A stretch of DNA of 64,000 nt from Neoroseomonas oryzicola (GTDB lineage: Bacteria; Pseudomonadota; Alphaproteobacteria; Acetobacterales; Acetobacteraceae): the NCBI RefSeq assembly GCF_012163135.1, contig NZ_JAAVUP010000003.1, forward strand, positions 621,654 through 685,653, written 5' to 3'. The notes beneath the pieces were generated by a model that searched no databases, was not told the DNA's origin, and saw only the letters and a list, made by a program, of their open reading frames with translations. Positions 47,428-56,864 of this stretch are shown one piece after another. Each line of letters starts with the position of its first letter. Position 1 is the first letter of the stretch. A program made the translations under genes and the position numbers.

Positions 47428-49666
47428 GCGCCGTCAGGATCCGGTCCGGCGTCGCCGGCAGGTCGATCCGATCGAGCCCCGTCGCGTCCAGGATCGCGTT
47501 CCACACCGCGGTCGCGAGCATCAGCGGCGGTTCGCCCACCGCCTTCGACCGGAAGATCGTGTCCTGCCGCGCCGGCGCGTCCTGCAGCAGCCGCACGTTG
47601 AAGGCGGGCGGCACGTCGCGCGACCCGGGGATCTTGTAGGTGGACGGCCCGAGCGTGCGCTGGCGTCCTTCCGCATCCCAGACCAGTTCCTCGCAGGTCA
47701 GCCAGCCCATGCCCTGCACGAAGGCGCCCTCGATCTGGCCGCGGTCGACGGCCGGGTTCAGCGAGCGGCCGCAATCCTGCACCAGGTCGGCGCGCAGCAC
47801 GCGGTGCTCGCCGGTCAGCAGGTCCACCGCGACCTCGGCCACCGAGGCGCCGTAGGAGAAATAGAAGAACGGCTCCCCCGTCATCGTCGCCGGATCCCAG
47901 TGGATGTCCGGCGTGCGGTAGAAGCCCGTCGCCGAGAGCGACACGCGTTCCATCCAGCAGCGATGCGCGAGGTCGGCGAAGCCCATCGCGCGGTTGTCGC
48001 CGGGCCGCGCGACGAAGACGCGGCCCTCCGCGAAGCGCACATCCTCCGCCGGCACCTCCCACAGCGCGCCGGCGACCTCGGCCATGCGGCCGCGGATCGT
48101 CGTCGCCGCGAGATGCGCCGCCCAGCCGTTGAGGTCCGACCCCGTGCTCGCCGCCGTCGGCGCGGTGTTGGGCACTTCCGCCGTGCTCGTCGCCGTGATG
48201 CGCACGCGGTCGAGCGGCACGCCGAAACTCTCCGCCACCACCTGCGCGACCTTGATGTTGAGCCCCTGGCCCATCTCCGTCCCGCCATGGTTCAGGCGGA
48301 TCGAGCCATCCGTGTAGACATGCACCAGCGCCCCCGCCTGGTTCAGGTGGCGAACGCCGAAGGAGATCCCGAAGGCGAGCGCGAAGGACCCCAGCCCGCG
48401 CCGGATGAAGGGATGCGTCGCGTTGAAGGCGGCGATCTCCGCGCGGCGATGGTCCCACTCCGCATCCTGCCTGCACTCGGCCCAGACGCGGCGGATCAGG
48501 TCGCCTTCCAGCGCCTGGCCGTAGGGTGTGAGCGCATCGTTCGGCCCACCCGCGAAGTTGCGCTCCCGCACGGCTTCCGGCGCCAGGCCCGTCCCGCGGG
48601 CGACGCCGCGGATCACGTCCTCCATCAGCAGCACGCCCTGCGGCCCGCCGAAGCCGCGGAAGGCGGTGTGCGAGACCGTATTCGTTCGCAGCGCCAGCGC
48701 GGTGATCCGCACCGCCGGCACGTCGTAGCAGTTCAGCGCATGGGTGATGGCGCGGAACACCACGCCGGGCGTGAGGTCGAGGCTATGCCCCCCATCCGCC
48801 GCCAGCGTCGCCTCCAGCCCCAGGATCCGCCCCGACGCGTCGAACCCCGCCCGCCAGCGGAACAGAAAGGGATGGCGCTTGCCCGTCGCCGCCATGTCCG
48901 CCTTGCGCGCCAGCCGCAGCTTCACCGGCCACCCCGTGCGCCAGGCCCCGAGGGCCGCCGCCGCGGCGATCCAGGACGCGTTGCTCTCCTTCCCCCCGAA
49001 GCCGCCACCCATGCGCCGGCACGTCACCGGCAGCCGGTTGTAGTCCATCCCCAGCACCCGCCCCGCGATGTGCTGCACCTCCGTCGGATGCTGCGTCGAG
49101 GAGGTGATCGCGATCTCCCCATCCTCCCCCGGCACCGCGATCGCGACCTGGGATTCGAGGTAGAAATGCTCCTGACCCCCGGCGCGGAACGTGCCCTCCG
49201 CGCGCAGCGGCGCCGCCCTGATCGCCGACGCCGCATCGCCGTGCGCGACCACCTGCGGCGGCATCAGGAAGGACTCCCGCGCGATCGCCTCCTCCATGTC
49301 GAGCAGCGCCGGCAGCGGGGAGATCGCGCAGCGCACCGCCGCCGCCGCTCGCAGCGCGGCATCGCGCGTTTCCGCCAGCACCATCGCGATAGGCTGGCCG
49401 TGATGCTGCACGGACGCCTCCGCGAACAACGGCTCCCCGCCCTTGCCGGACGCCGAGACGTCGTTCGCCCCGGGCACGTCGCGCGCGGTCACCAGGATCA
49501 CGCCCGGCGGCGCCTCGATCGCGCCGAGTACGCCATGCGCGACGGGACTCAGCACCAGCGCGGCATGCAGCAGGCCAGGCGGGTCCGGCAGGTCGTCGGC
49601 GAAGCGCGCGGCGCCGGTGCAATGGGCGAGGGCGCTGTCATGGGGAACGGGGACGCCGGTGGTCAT
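47408..49666 (-). CDS. xdhB: Xanthine dehydrogenase molybdopterin-binding subunit
   Basis: A 752-residue molybdenum hydroxylase large subunit. HFYLESQ and RHPFLFRW hold residues typical of xanthine enzymes (Glu and Arg at the substrate), with MGGGFGGKES, TAFRGFGGPQG and, near the end, KAVGEPPLML carrying the catalytic Glu. It oxidises hypoxanthine and xanthine to urate together with XdhA. A truncated R1 repeat lies between it and xdhA. No xdhC chaperone follows. Confidence 0.92.
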   Translation of the reverse strand: MTTGVPVPHDSALAHCTGAARFADDLPDPPGLLHAALVLSPVAHGVLGAIEAPPGVILVTARDVPGANDVSASGKGGEPLFAEASVQHHGQPIAMVLAETRDAALRAAAAVRCAISPLPALLDMEEAIARESFLMPPQVVAHGDAASAIRAAPLRAEGTFRAGGQEHFYLESQVAIAVPGEDGEIAITSSTQHPTEVQHIAGRVLGMDYNRLPVTCRRMGGGFGGKESNASWIAAAAALGAWRTGWPVKLRLARKADMAATGKRHPFLFRWRAGFDASGRILGLEATLAADGGHSLDLTPGVVFRAITHALNCYDVPAVRITALALRTNTVSHTAFRGFGGPQGVLLMEDVIRGVARGTGLAPEAVRERNFAGGPNDALTPYGQALEGDLIRRVWAECRQDAEWDHRRAEIAAFNATHPFIRRGLGSFALAFGISFGVRHLNQAGALVHVYTDGSIRLNHGGTEMGQGLNIKVAQVVAESFGVPLDRVRITATSTAEVPNTAPTAASTGSDLNGWAAHLAATTIRGRMAEVAGALWEVPAEDVRFAEGRVFVARPGDNRAMGFADLAHRCWMERVSLSATGFYRTPDIHWDPATMTGEPFFYFSYGASVAEVAVDLLTGEHRVLRADLVQDCGRSLNPAVDRGQIEGAFVQGMGWLTCEELVWDAEGRQRTLGPSTYKIPGSRDVPPAFNVRLLQDAPARQDTIFRSKAVGEPPLMLATAVWNAILDATGLDRIDLPATPDRILTALSARGS

Positions 49667-49680
49667 GGCAGCAGGTCGGT

Positions 49681-49720
49681 GGAGGGGAACCTCCCCCGAA
49701 CCCCCTCCCTTCTTTCGATA
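49681..49720. repeat. R1 repeat, copy e (truncated, between xdhA and xdhB)
   Basis: Only the left part of R1 is present: GGAGG/CCTCC (49681-49685, 49690-49694), then CCCCCTCCCTTCTTT, where a full copy would continue to a CCAAAGAAGG arm. It occupies most of the 73-bp gap between the two subunit genes. Confidence 0.7.
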
Positions 49721-49739
49721 CTCGAACCGCGACGCTCCA

Positions 49740-51137
49740 TCATGCGACGACACCCGGGGCATCGAGCGCCATCACCTCGGGCGGCACGCCGACGCGCCGC
49801 AACGCCATGCGGCGCAAGAGATTGCCCACGGCACGGCGGCGATACGCCGCGCTGCCGCGCAGGTCCGACAGCGGCGTCACCTCCGCCTCCAGCGCCCGCG
49901 CCGCACGCTCCGCCGCGGCCACATCCAAGGGCGAACCGACCAGCGCCGCCTCCGCCCCCGGCGCCCGCGCCGCCCGCGGCCCGCAGCCGCCATGCGCGAC
50001 CCTCGCCGCGGCCACCACGCCATCGGCAAACGTCAGCAGCACAGACAGGCCCACCGTCGCGATGTCCTGGTCGTGCCGCTTCGACAGCTTCTCACACGTC
50101 AGGAGCGCGCCTTTCGGCGGCCGCGGCAGCAGCACGCGCGTGACGATCTCGTCCGCCGCCAGCGCAGTCTCGCGATAGCCGATGAGGAAATCCTCCACCG
50201 CCATCTCGCGCTCCCCGCGCACCGAGGCCAGCGTCACCCGCGCCCCCAGCGCGATCAGCGGCGGCAGCGCATCCCCGATCGGACTCGCCGTCCCGAGATT
50301 CCCGCCCAGCGTCCCCATCCCCCGGATCTGCCGCGACCCCAGCCGTCGCAGCAGCGCCGCCACCGGCGCGAAATCCGCATCCCCCGCGCACGCGTCGAGC
50401 AACCGCGCATAGGAGGCGGTCGCCCCGGCCAGGATCCCCTCCGCCGTCACCTCGATCCGCCGCCAGCGCGGCACGCCGAGCAGGCAGATCACCACCTCCG
50501 GTGCCTCGCGATGCTCCGACACGCGCAGCCCGAGGTCGGTCCCGCCGGCGAGCAGCCAGGCACCGGGATGCGCTGCGCGCAGCGCCAGCGCCTCCTCCGG
50601 CCCCTGCGGCAGGAAGAAGCGCTGCGACCCTGCGGCAACCTCGCGCGGCGCATCGGGCGCGAGCGGCGGCGGCGCGCCGTCATCCTCCATCGCCGTCATG
50701 GCATCGAGGATCGGCCGGTATCCCGTGCAGCGGCACAGGTTCCCCGCCAGCGCCTCATGCGGATCGCCGCCGCCGCGCGTCCAGGCCCAGGCCGACATGA
50801 CGATGCCCGGCGTGCAGAAGCCGCATTGGGTGCCGTCATGCGCGGCGAGCGCCTGCTGCACCGGATGCGCCCCGCCATCCTCGCCGCGCAGCCCTTCCAC
50901 CGTGCGGATCGCCCGCCCTGCTGCCTGGCCAAGCAGCATCAGGCAGGCATTCACCGGCGTGCGCGTGCCGTCCGGGTTCTCGAGCACCACGGTGCAGGCG
51001 CCGCAATCGCCTTCCGCGCAGCCTTCCTTGGTGCCGGGCAGCCGGCCTGGCCCACGCAGCCAGTCCAGCAGGGTGATCGTGGGCGAGGTGCCCTCCGGCA
51101 CCGCCACCACCTCACCATTCAGGGTGAACCGGATCAT
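49740..51137 (-). CDS. xdhA: Xanthine dehydrogenase small subunit
   Basis: A 465-residue protein with two 2Fe-2S clusters (Cys40, Cys45, Cys48 in GCAEGDCGACTV and Cys65; Cys105, Cys108, Cys135, Cys137 in CGFCTPG and NLCRCTGY). An FAD domain follows (LLAGGTDLGLRV, GTLGGNLGTASPIGD). It passes electrons from the XdhB molybdenum site to NAD+. The ATG at 51137 (MIRFTLNG) is preferred over an upstream ATG because it fits the family N-terminus. Confidence 0.93.
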   Translation of the reverse strand: MIRFTLNGEVVAVPEGTSPTITLLDWLRGPGRLPGTKEGCAEGDCGACTVVLENPDGTRTPVNACLMLLGQAAGRAIRTVEGLRGEDGGAHPVQQALAAHDGTQCGFCTPGIVMSAWAWTRGGGDPHEALAGNLCRCTGYRPILDAMTAMEDDGAPPPLAPDAPREVAAGSQRFFLPQGPEEALALRAAHPGAWLLAGGTDLGLRVSEHREAPEVVICLLGVPRWRRIEVTAEGILAGATASYARLLDACAGDADFAPVAALLRRLGSRQIRGMGTLGGNLGTASPIGDALPPLIALGARVTLASVRGEREMAVEDFLIGYRETALAADEIVTRVLLPRPPKGALLTCEKLSKRHDQDIATVGLSVLLTFADGVVAAARVAHGGCGPRAARAPGAEAALVGSPLDVAAAERAARALEAEVTPLSDLRGSAAYRRRAVGNLLRRMALRRVGVPPEVMALDAPGVVA

Positions 51138-51200
51138 GGCCCCAAGCGTAGCAAGCATCGGGCCGCGGCGGAGAAGGACTTTGCCGCCGTCGCCGTCGCG

Positions 51201-52355
51201 CTATTCCGCCGCCTTCCGTCCCGCGCGCAGCGGGCCGAGGATCTCCGCGTCGTGCTCGCCAGGCTTCGGCAGGTCGAGCCGCACGCCGAGCCTCTCCGCG
51301 CCGAACTGCATCGGCAGGGCCGGGACGCTGGCCGCGCGCCCATCGGGCAGCGTCACCGGCAGCAGGCTGCCATTCGCGAGCAGGTGCGGATCCTCGAACA
51401 GGTCCCACGGCCGGGCGATGCGGGAGAAGGGCAGGCCGGCCGCCTCGCACATCGTCTCCAGCGCCGCGACCTCGTGCTTCGCCAGCAGCGACTGCACCAG
51501 CGGGATCAGCGTCTCGCGCCGCTTCGCGCGTTCGGTGTTGGTCGCATAGTCGGGGTTGTCGAGCGCGGGTTCGTTCAGCTCGCGGCGGAAGATCTCCCAC
51601 TGCCGCTCGGTGACGACGCCGATGAAGATCTGCTCGCCATCCTTCGTGTCGAACACGTCGTAGACGCCCCAGGCGCGGCGCCCGGCGGGCATCGGCGTCG
51701 GGTCCTGCCCGGTCATGCGCTGCTGCAGCATGGCGGTGGAGACGAGGAAGGCCGCGTTCTCGAACAGCCCTGACTGCAGGTGCTGGCCCTTGCCGGTCGC
51801 ATCGCGCTGGCGCAGCGCGGCGAGGATCGCGATGGCGCCGAACATCCCGCCCATCATGTCGTTCACCGGCGCGCCGGCGCGCAGCGGCCGCCCCGGCGGG
51901 CCGGTCATGTAGGCGAGGCCCGACTGCATCTGCACCACCTCGTCGAGCGCGGTGCGGTTCTCGTACGGCCCCGGCAGGTAGCCCTTGAGCGAGAGGTAGA
52001 TCAGGCGCGGATTGCGCGCCGACAGCGCCTCGTAGCCGAGGCCCTTCGCCTCGAGCCCGCCGGGGCGGAAATTCTCGAGCACCACGTCGGCGGTGTCGAT
52101 CAGCCGCTTCAGCGTCTCGAGGTCCTCCTCGCTCTCGGTGTCGAGCTGCACCGACTTCTTGTTGCGACTGAAGGCCGGGAAGAAGCCGGTGCCGGAGGCC
52201 ACCAGGTAGCGCGTGCGATCGCCCTTGCCCGGCGGCTCGACCTTGATGACCTCGGCGCCGAGATCCGCCAGCACCAGGCCGCAGGTCGGGCCCATGACCA
52301 TGTGGGAGAACTCGACGACGCGGATGCCGGCGAGGGGAAGAGAGGCGGTCGTCAT
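51201..52355 (-). CDS. CaiB/BaiF family III CoA-transferase
   Basis: A 384-residue CoA-transferase. The family opening is IRVVEFSHMVMGPTCGLVLADLGAEVIKVE, and the aspartate region is MTGPPGRPLRAGAPVNDMMG. It moves CoA between carboxylic acids; the neighbour HMG-CoA-lyase-like enzyme suggests a role in breaking down a branched acid such as citramalate or 3-hydroxy-3-methylglutarate. It precedes xdhA in the same direction with 63 bp between. Confidence 0.9.
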   Translation of the reverse strand: MTTASLPLAGIRVVEFSHMVMGPTCGLVLADLGAEVIKVEPPGKGDRTRYLVASGTGFFPAFSRNKKSVQLDTESEEDLETLKRLIDTADVVLENFRPGGLEAKGLGYEALSARNPRLIYLSLKGYLPGPYENRTALDEVVQMQSGLAYMTGPPGRPLRAGAPVNDMMGGMFGAIAILAALRQRDATGKGQHLQSGLFENAAFLVSTAMLQQRMTGQDPTPMPAGRRAWGVYDVFDTKDGEQIFIGVVTERQWEIFRRELNEPALDNPDYATNTERAKRRETLIPLVQSLLAKHEVAALETMCEAAGLPFSRIARPWDLFEDPHLLANGSLLPVTLPDGRAASVPALPMQFGAERLGVRLDLPKPGEHDAEILGPLRAGRKAAE

Positions 52356-52373
52356 GCGATGCGTCCTTCGGGA

Positions 52374-52532
52374 TTGGAGGGGCCTTGCCCCTCCAAGCCA
52401 CCCCACCAAAGGCCGAAAGGCCTTTGGGAACCGATACGGGGGTGGCGCCAAATCATGGTTGGCAAAGGCCTCTGGGCCTTCGTCCCGTCCAGGGCAGAGC
52501 CCTGGCCGGGAGGTCCGGAGGGGCGGAGCCCC
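52374..52532. repeat. R2 palindromic repeat, copy b
   Basis: TTGGAGGGG (52374-52382) pairs with CCCCTCCAA (52388-52396) and is followed by the same AGCCACCCC linker as copy a. Three more stems follow: CCAAAGGCC/GGCCTTTGG near 52406-52427, a CCAGGG/CCCTGG stem near 52490-52503, and GGAGGGG/CCCCTCC near 52518-52534. It occupies the gap between the HMG-CoA-lyase-like and CoA-transferase genes. Confidence 0.75.
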
Positions 52533-52536
52533 TCCA

Positions 52537-53502
52537 TCACGCGGCGCGCGCCTTCGCCCGGAACGCCGTCAGCGACCCGCCCCGCAGCAGCGCCGAGGGC
52601 AGCGTCCTGCCCAGCACGCGTTCCGCGAGGTGCCCCGCGGCGATCAGCGCATCGATGTCGATGCCCGTCGCGATGCCCATCTCCTCGCAGAGCATCACGA
52701 GTTCCTCGGTCGCGATGTTCCCCGGCGCGCCGGGATGCCCCGCGAAGGGGCATCCGCCGGCGCCTCCCACCGCGGCGTCGAAATCCGCGACCCCCATCCG
52801 CAGCCCCGCGAGCGCATTGGCGATGCCGAGCCCGCGCGTGTCGTGCAGGTGAAGCGAGACCTTCTGCTCCGGCCAGCGCGACCGCACCGCGCCGACCACG
52901 CGCTCGATCAGCAGCGGGTTGGCCCAGCCCATGGTGTCGGCCAGGGATATGCGCTCGATCGTGCAGCCGGTCTCCTGCGCCAGTCCCATGGCGACGGCCA
53001 CCGCGGCGATCGCCTGCGCCGGCGCGATGTCGCCCGCGAAGTTGCACCCGAAGGCCGCCTGGACGGACACCCGCGTCACCGGCACGCCGGCGGCCAGGTG
53101 CTCCGCCACGTTCTCCCGCTGCGCGGCGATCTGCCCCGCGCGGTCGCGATTGAGGTTCTTGAGCGAGAAGGCCTCGGACGCCGCCACGGTGATGGACCCG
53201 TAGACGGCGAGCCGGTCCTTGAAGGCCAGCGCCCGCTGCAGCCCCTGCGGGTTGAACCACAGGGCGGTGTAGGTGACGCCCGGCTTCGGCGCGAAGCCCG
53301 CGACGACCGCATCTGCATCGGCCCAGCCTGGCACGCGCTTCGGGCTGACGAAGGACGCGACCTGGATGCGGGGCGCCCCGGTCGCCGACAGCGCGTCGAT
53401 CAGCGCGATCTTGTCGGCCGTCAGCACCGGCGTCGTCGCGATCTGGAAGCCCTCGCGCGGGCCTTCCTCCGTGATGCGGACCGCTTCTGGCAGGTCGCTC
53501 AT
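52537..53502 (-). CDS. HMG-CoA-lyase-like pyruvate-carboxyltransferase-fold enzyme
   Basis: A 321-residue TIM-barrel enzyme with the catalytic cysteine region VGGAGGCPFAGHPGAPGNIAT, SLHLHDTRGLGIANAL as metal-binding His motif and EEGPREGFQ near the start. It cleaves 3-hydroxy-3-methylglutaryl-CoA or a related citramalyl-type CoA ester to acetyl-CoA and a keto acid. It is co-directional with the CoA-transferase, separated by the R2 repeat, so the pair may act in one catabolic step. Confidence 0.85.
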   Translation of the reverse strand: MSDLPEAVRITEEGPREGFQIATTPVLTADKIALIDALSATGAPRIQVASFVSPKRVPGWADADAVVAGFAPKPGVTYTALWFNPQGLQRALAFKDRLAVYGSITVAASEAFSLKNLNRDRAGQIAAQRENVAEHLAAGVPVTRVSVQAAFGCNFAGDIAPAQAIAAVAVAMGLAQETGCTIERISLADTMGWANPLLIERVVGAVRSRWPEQKVSLHLHDTRGLGIANALAGLRMGVADFDAAVGGAGGCPFAGHPGAPGNIATEELVMLCEEMGIATGIDIDALIAAGHLAERVLGRTLPSALLRGGSLTAFRAKARAA

Positions 53503-53526
53503 CGCCGTCTCCTCCGGTGTTCCCGT

Positions 53527-54138
53527 CTATCGCCGCGGGCCGCGGCGGAAGGCCACGGTCAGGTTGTTGGCCGGCATCTCCGTCACCTCGGGCGGCCCGA
53601 AGCCCTTCGTCGCCGCGAGCGCCGCCACGGCCTCGAGGTCCCGCACGCCCCATTCGGGATTGCGTACGCGCAGGTCCGCGTCGAACGCCGCGTTGGACGG
53701 CGCCGTATGGTCCCCGCCACGCTTGTAGGGCCCGTAGAGCACCAGCGGCGCGCCTTCCGGCAGCAGCGCTGCCGCGCCGTGCAGCAGCCCCTCGGTCGCC
53801 GCCCAGCGCGAGATGTGGATCATGTTGATGCACACCACCGCATCCGCCGCCCCGACCGGCCAGGGCCAGGCGCTCGCGTCGAGCGCGGCCGCCGGCAGCA
53901 GGTTCGCCAGCGCCGCCTCGCGCGCCCAGGCATCGATGCTCGCCCGTGCATCGGCGTCGGGGTCGCTCGGCTGGAAGGTCAGCGCGGGCATGGCGGCGGC
54001 GAAGTGGATGGCGTGCTCGCCGCTGCCGCTCGCGACCTCCAGCACCACGCCGCGCGCCGGCAGGATGCCGCGCAGCACGTCGAGGATGGGGTCGCGGTTG
54101 CGCGCCGCGGCGGGCGCGAAGCGGCGCGGGTCCGTCAT
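53527..54138 (-). CDS. DUF938 methyltransferase-like protein
   Basis: A 203-residue class-I methyltransferase fold: VVLEVASGSGEHAIHF SAM motif, FQPSDPDADARASID, and CINMIHISRWAATEGLL. The DUF938 family is uncharacterised. Its ATG overlaps the FkbM stop (ATGA). Confidence 0.87.
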   Translation of the reverse strand: MTDPRRFAPAAARNRDPILDVLRGILPARGVVLEVASGSGEHAIHFAAAMPALTFQPSDPDADARASIDAWAREAALANLLPAAALDASAWPWPVGAADAVVCINMIHISRWAATEGLLHGAAALLPEGAPLVLYGPYKRGGDHTAPSNAAFDADLRVRNPEWGVRDLEAVAALAATKGFGPPEVTEMPANNLTVAFRRGPRR

Positions 54139-54887
54139 GGCATGAGCCTTTCCGGCGCCAGCGCGGCATAGACGTCGCCGCTGTTCGCCGCGTGCGGCAG
54201 GGCATCGATCCAGTCCGCCATCGCGGCGGCGCCAACCGGCCCGCGATGCGCGAATGCCATGCTCTCGCCCAGGCAGGCATTGAAGGCGCGGTAGCCGAGC
54301 GCATCGAGCAGCCCGAGGCACTCCCGCGCCACCCCGCGCTGGATGGTGGTGAACTCGAAGGACAGCGCGCGGGGCGGGCGCGTCAGGCCGCGCAGCACGG
54401 CGGCCTCGAAGCCCTCCACGTCGATCTTCACGAAGGCGGGCAGGCCGTGCCGCATGGCGAGCTCGTCGAGCGTCGTCACCGGCCGCGCGACCTCGGCATC
54501 CCAGCGCTGCCCTTCCCATCCGGCGGCGCCGTCCGCGGCGGCGATGAAGTCCGCCGAGGCCGTCGCGACCGTCGGGTTCGCCGTGTTCAGCCGCAGCACC
54601 GCCTCGCCCGGCGCCGCGCCGACCAGCGCCGCCACCAGCGTCACGCCGGGGTCGCGGCGGAACATCAGCCGCAGCGCGCGCGCCAGGCGCGGCTGCGGTT
54701 CCACCGCCACCACCCGCGCGCCCAGCCGCCGGAAGGACGCCGTGCGGTCCCCCACATGGGTGCCGACATCGAAGGCGAGGTCTCCCGCCGTGAGGAAGCG
54801 CGCATGGAAGGCATCGAGCAGCCCGGCCCGCCCTGGCGCGTAGTAGGTGCGCAGCGAGGCGCCGATGGCGGCCGCGAATCGCGTCAT
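54135..54887 (-). CDS. FkbM-family methyltransferase
   Basis: A 250-residue SAM-dependent methyltransferase: AFDVGTHVGDRTASFRRLGARVVAVEPQ and the FkbM segment FVKIDVEGFEAAVLRGL. FkbM proteins methylate hydroxyls of small molecules or glycans; the substrate is unknown. ATGA overlaps join it to the genes on both sides. Confidence 0.88.
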   Translation of the reverse strand: MTRFAAAIGASLRTYYAPGRAGLLDAFHARFLTAGDLAFDVGTHVGDRTASFRRLGARVVAVEPQPRLARALRLMFRRDPGVTLVAALVGAAPGEAVLRLNTANPTVATASADFIAAADGAAGWEGQRWDAEVARPVTTLDELAMRHGLPAFVKIDVEGFEAAVLRGLTRPPRALSFEFTTIQRGVARECLGLLDALGYRAFNACLGESMAFAHRGPVGAAAMADWIDALPHAANSGDVYAALAPERLMP

Positions 54888-55333
54888 GCCGCCCGCGCCG
54901 GCTTGAGGTCGACCAGCGGCGTGCCGTCCACGCAGTCGAGCCCGCGCACCGTCACCCCGGCCTCGTCCACCGCGACGACGTCGACGATCGAGGTCGCGAT
55001 CGGATTCGGTCGGTTGGGCGATCGCAGTGCGAAGGTGCCCATCGCCCCGCGCCCCTTCGGCACCTGCACCAGCAGGTCGCGGCGTGCGAGATGCATCCAG
55101 TAGAGCACCTCGAGCCGATCCCCCGCCGCGATGCCGCGCAGGGCCGGCCGCCAAGGCGCGTCTATGTCGATGTGGCAGTCGGGGCCATCGACCCGCCCGC
55201 GATGCGGGCACTCGGCGCGCGTCGCGAAGGGCGTGCGGATGCGCCCGATGAAGGCGACCGACGCATCGGCGCGGGCGGGATCGCCGCCCTCGACCTCGCC
55301 GGGGCGCGTCGCGTGCCAGTCGGCCTCGCTCAC
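54884..55333 (-). CDS. TrmO/TsaA-family methyltransferase
   Basis: A 149-residue protein of the TrmO family (AFIGRIRTPFATRAECP, MHLARRDLLVQVPKGRG, TFALRSPNRPNPIATSIVDV), whose known member methylates the t6A37 base of tRNA. Short compared with E. coli TrmO, as it lacks the C-terminal extension, so the tRNA role is probable but not certain. Start is a GTG in a GTGA overlap with the VOC gene. Confidence 0.83.
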   Translation of the reverse strand: MSEADWHATRPGEVEGGDPARADASVAFIGRIRTPFATRAECPHRGRVDGPDCHIDIDAPWRPALRGIAAGDRLEVLYWMHLARRDLLVQVPKGRGAMGTFALRSPNRPNPIATSIVDVVAVDEAGVTVRGLDCVDGTPLVDLKPARAA

Positions 55334-56214
55334 GCGAAGACCACCGCCGCGCCGGCGGCGTAGGCGGGCGGGACCATCACGCCCTGCGGCGCCTCGACCA
55401 CCGGGATGCCCTGCAGCACCTGGCGTGCGGCGGCGCCGCCATCCTCGGTCCGCACCACGATCCCGGCCATGAAGGGGGAAGCGGGCGGGCTCACGCCGGG
55501 CAGCACGGCCGGCAGCGCCTCCTCGGTCAGGATGCGCACGCGGGTTTCCATCACCGGAGCGAAGGGCCCGGCCGCCCGGGCCGCGCCCGGCAGGCGCAGC
55601 AGGAAGCCGCCCGCCGGGTCCGGTTCCACCGGCAGGCCCGAGGTGCGCGACAGCCGCGCCGCCGTCTCTGCCGGGGCCTTGGCGCAGAGGATCGCTTCCT
55701 CCAGCGCCACGGCCTTGTTGGCGTGGTTCATCCATTTCTCCTGCCACACCAGTTCGGGCGTCAGGTGGCGGATGAGCTGCACGCGCCCCTCCGGCGGGTC
55801 GGGGAAGGGCAGGCGGGCGAATTTCGCGATCGGCCCGCCGGCCTCGACCGGGCGTTCGAGCCAGGCGATGCCCGGGATGTCGATCCCGGCCGCGCGCATC
55901 CGCGCGAGGTTGCCCTCCGCATCCTCCATCGCCAGGGCGAGGATGTGCATCCCCGGATAGCGCGCGAGGAAGGCATTGAGCGTGTTGTCGTACAGCGCCG
56001 GGTCGAGGATCGCGATCAGCTCGATGTAGCCGTGCCTGAGGAAGGCGCAGCGATTGCCGGATCCGAACTTCTCCACCGGCAGGTCCGGCCGGCGGCGCCC
56101 GCTCTGCTGCGCGATGGGCGACAGCGCGAAGCCGAGCCTCTCATAGGCCGCGCACATCGGGCCGAGGTCCCGCGAGGCGATGCCGACATGGTCGAGGGCG
56201 ACGGCGGTGCTCAT
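55330..56214 (-). CDS. VOC/glyoxalase-like protein
   Basis: A 294-residue protein beginning ALDHVGIASRDLGPMCAAYERLGF, a vicinal-oxygen-chelate half domain, with metal-site candidates His10 and Glu in GYIELIAIL. Related glyoxalase-3-like proteins are uncharacterised. It lies in the ATGA-linked operon after GST. Confidence 0.8.
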   Translation of the reverse strand: MSTAVALDHVGIASRDLGPMCAAYERLGFALSPIAQQSGRRRPDLPVEKFGSGNRCAFLRHGYIELIAILDPALYDNTLNAFLARYPGMHILALAMEDAEGNLARMRAAGIDIPGIAWLERPVEAGGPIAKFARLPFPDPPEGRVQLIRHLTPELVWQEKWMNHANKAVALEEAILCAKAPAETAARLSRTSGLPVEPDPAGGFLLRLPGAARAAGPFAPVMETRVRILTEEALPAVLPGVSPPASPFMAGIVVRTEDGGAAARQVLQGIPVVEAPQGVMVPPAYAAGAAVVFA

Positions 56215-56864
56215 GCGGGGTTCTCGTACTTCTCGATCTGCCAGGAGGCGGGCTCGGCCGCGGCCTCGTCGTACCAGCGTTCCATCAGCGGGTGGGAGCG
56301 CACCGCGGCGGCGTAGCCGCGCGAGGTCTCCGACAGCTCCGGCCCCCAGGTCAGGAAGCGGGTGACGACCGGGGCGTACATCACGTCGGCCAGGCCGAAG
56401 CGTTCCCCGAACAGGAAGGGCCCGCCATGGGCGGCGAGCGCGCCGGCCCAGATCGCCTCGATCCGGGCGATGTCCTCCAGCGCCTCGGGCGTGCGGCGCT
56501 GGCCGGGGAAGGTGCGGCCGAGATTCATCGGCATCGCCATGCGCAGCCCGCGGAAGCCGGCATGCATCTCGGAGGCGATGGAGCGCGCATGGGCGCGGGT
56601 CGCCCGGTCCGCCGGCCAGAGCTCCGGGGCGATCTCCGCGCAATATTCCACGATGGCGAGGCTTTCCCAGATCCGCGCCCCGTCATGCTCGAGGTAGGGC
56701 ACCGTGCCGGAGGGCGTCATCTCCCGCACGGCGGGCGTCACGCCGCCGGCGAGCGGGATCACCACCTCCTCGACATCGAGGCCGGCCAGGCGGACGGCGA
56801 GCCAGCCGCGGAGCGACCAGGACGAATACCGCTTGCTGCCGATGACGAGGCGACCATGGGCCAT
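56211..56864 (-). CDS. Glutathione S-transferase
   Basis: A 217-residue GST: N-terminal thioredoxin fold (LVIGSKRYSSWSLRGWLAVRL, PSGTVPYLEHDG, WESLAIVEYC) and a helical C-terminal domain. The serine-rich RYSSWSLRGW is typical of the maleylacetoacetate-isomerase/zeta-like active site. It is the first gene of the long minus-strand run and is divergent from the aminotransferase over 165 bp. Confidence 0.9.
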   Translation of the reverse strand: MAHGRLVIGSKRYSSWSLRGWLAVRLAGLDVEEVVIPLAGGVTPAVREMTPSGTVPYLEHDGARIWESLAIVEYCAEIAPELWPADRATRAHARSIASEMHAGFRGLRMAMPMNLGRTFPGQRRTPEALEDIARIEAIWAGALAAHGGPFLFGERFGLADVMYAPVVTRFLTWGPELSETSRGYAAAVRSHPLMERWYDEAAAEPASWQIEKYENPA

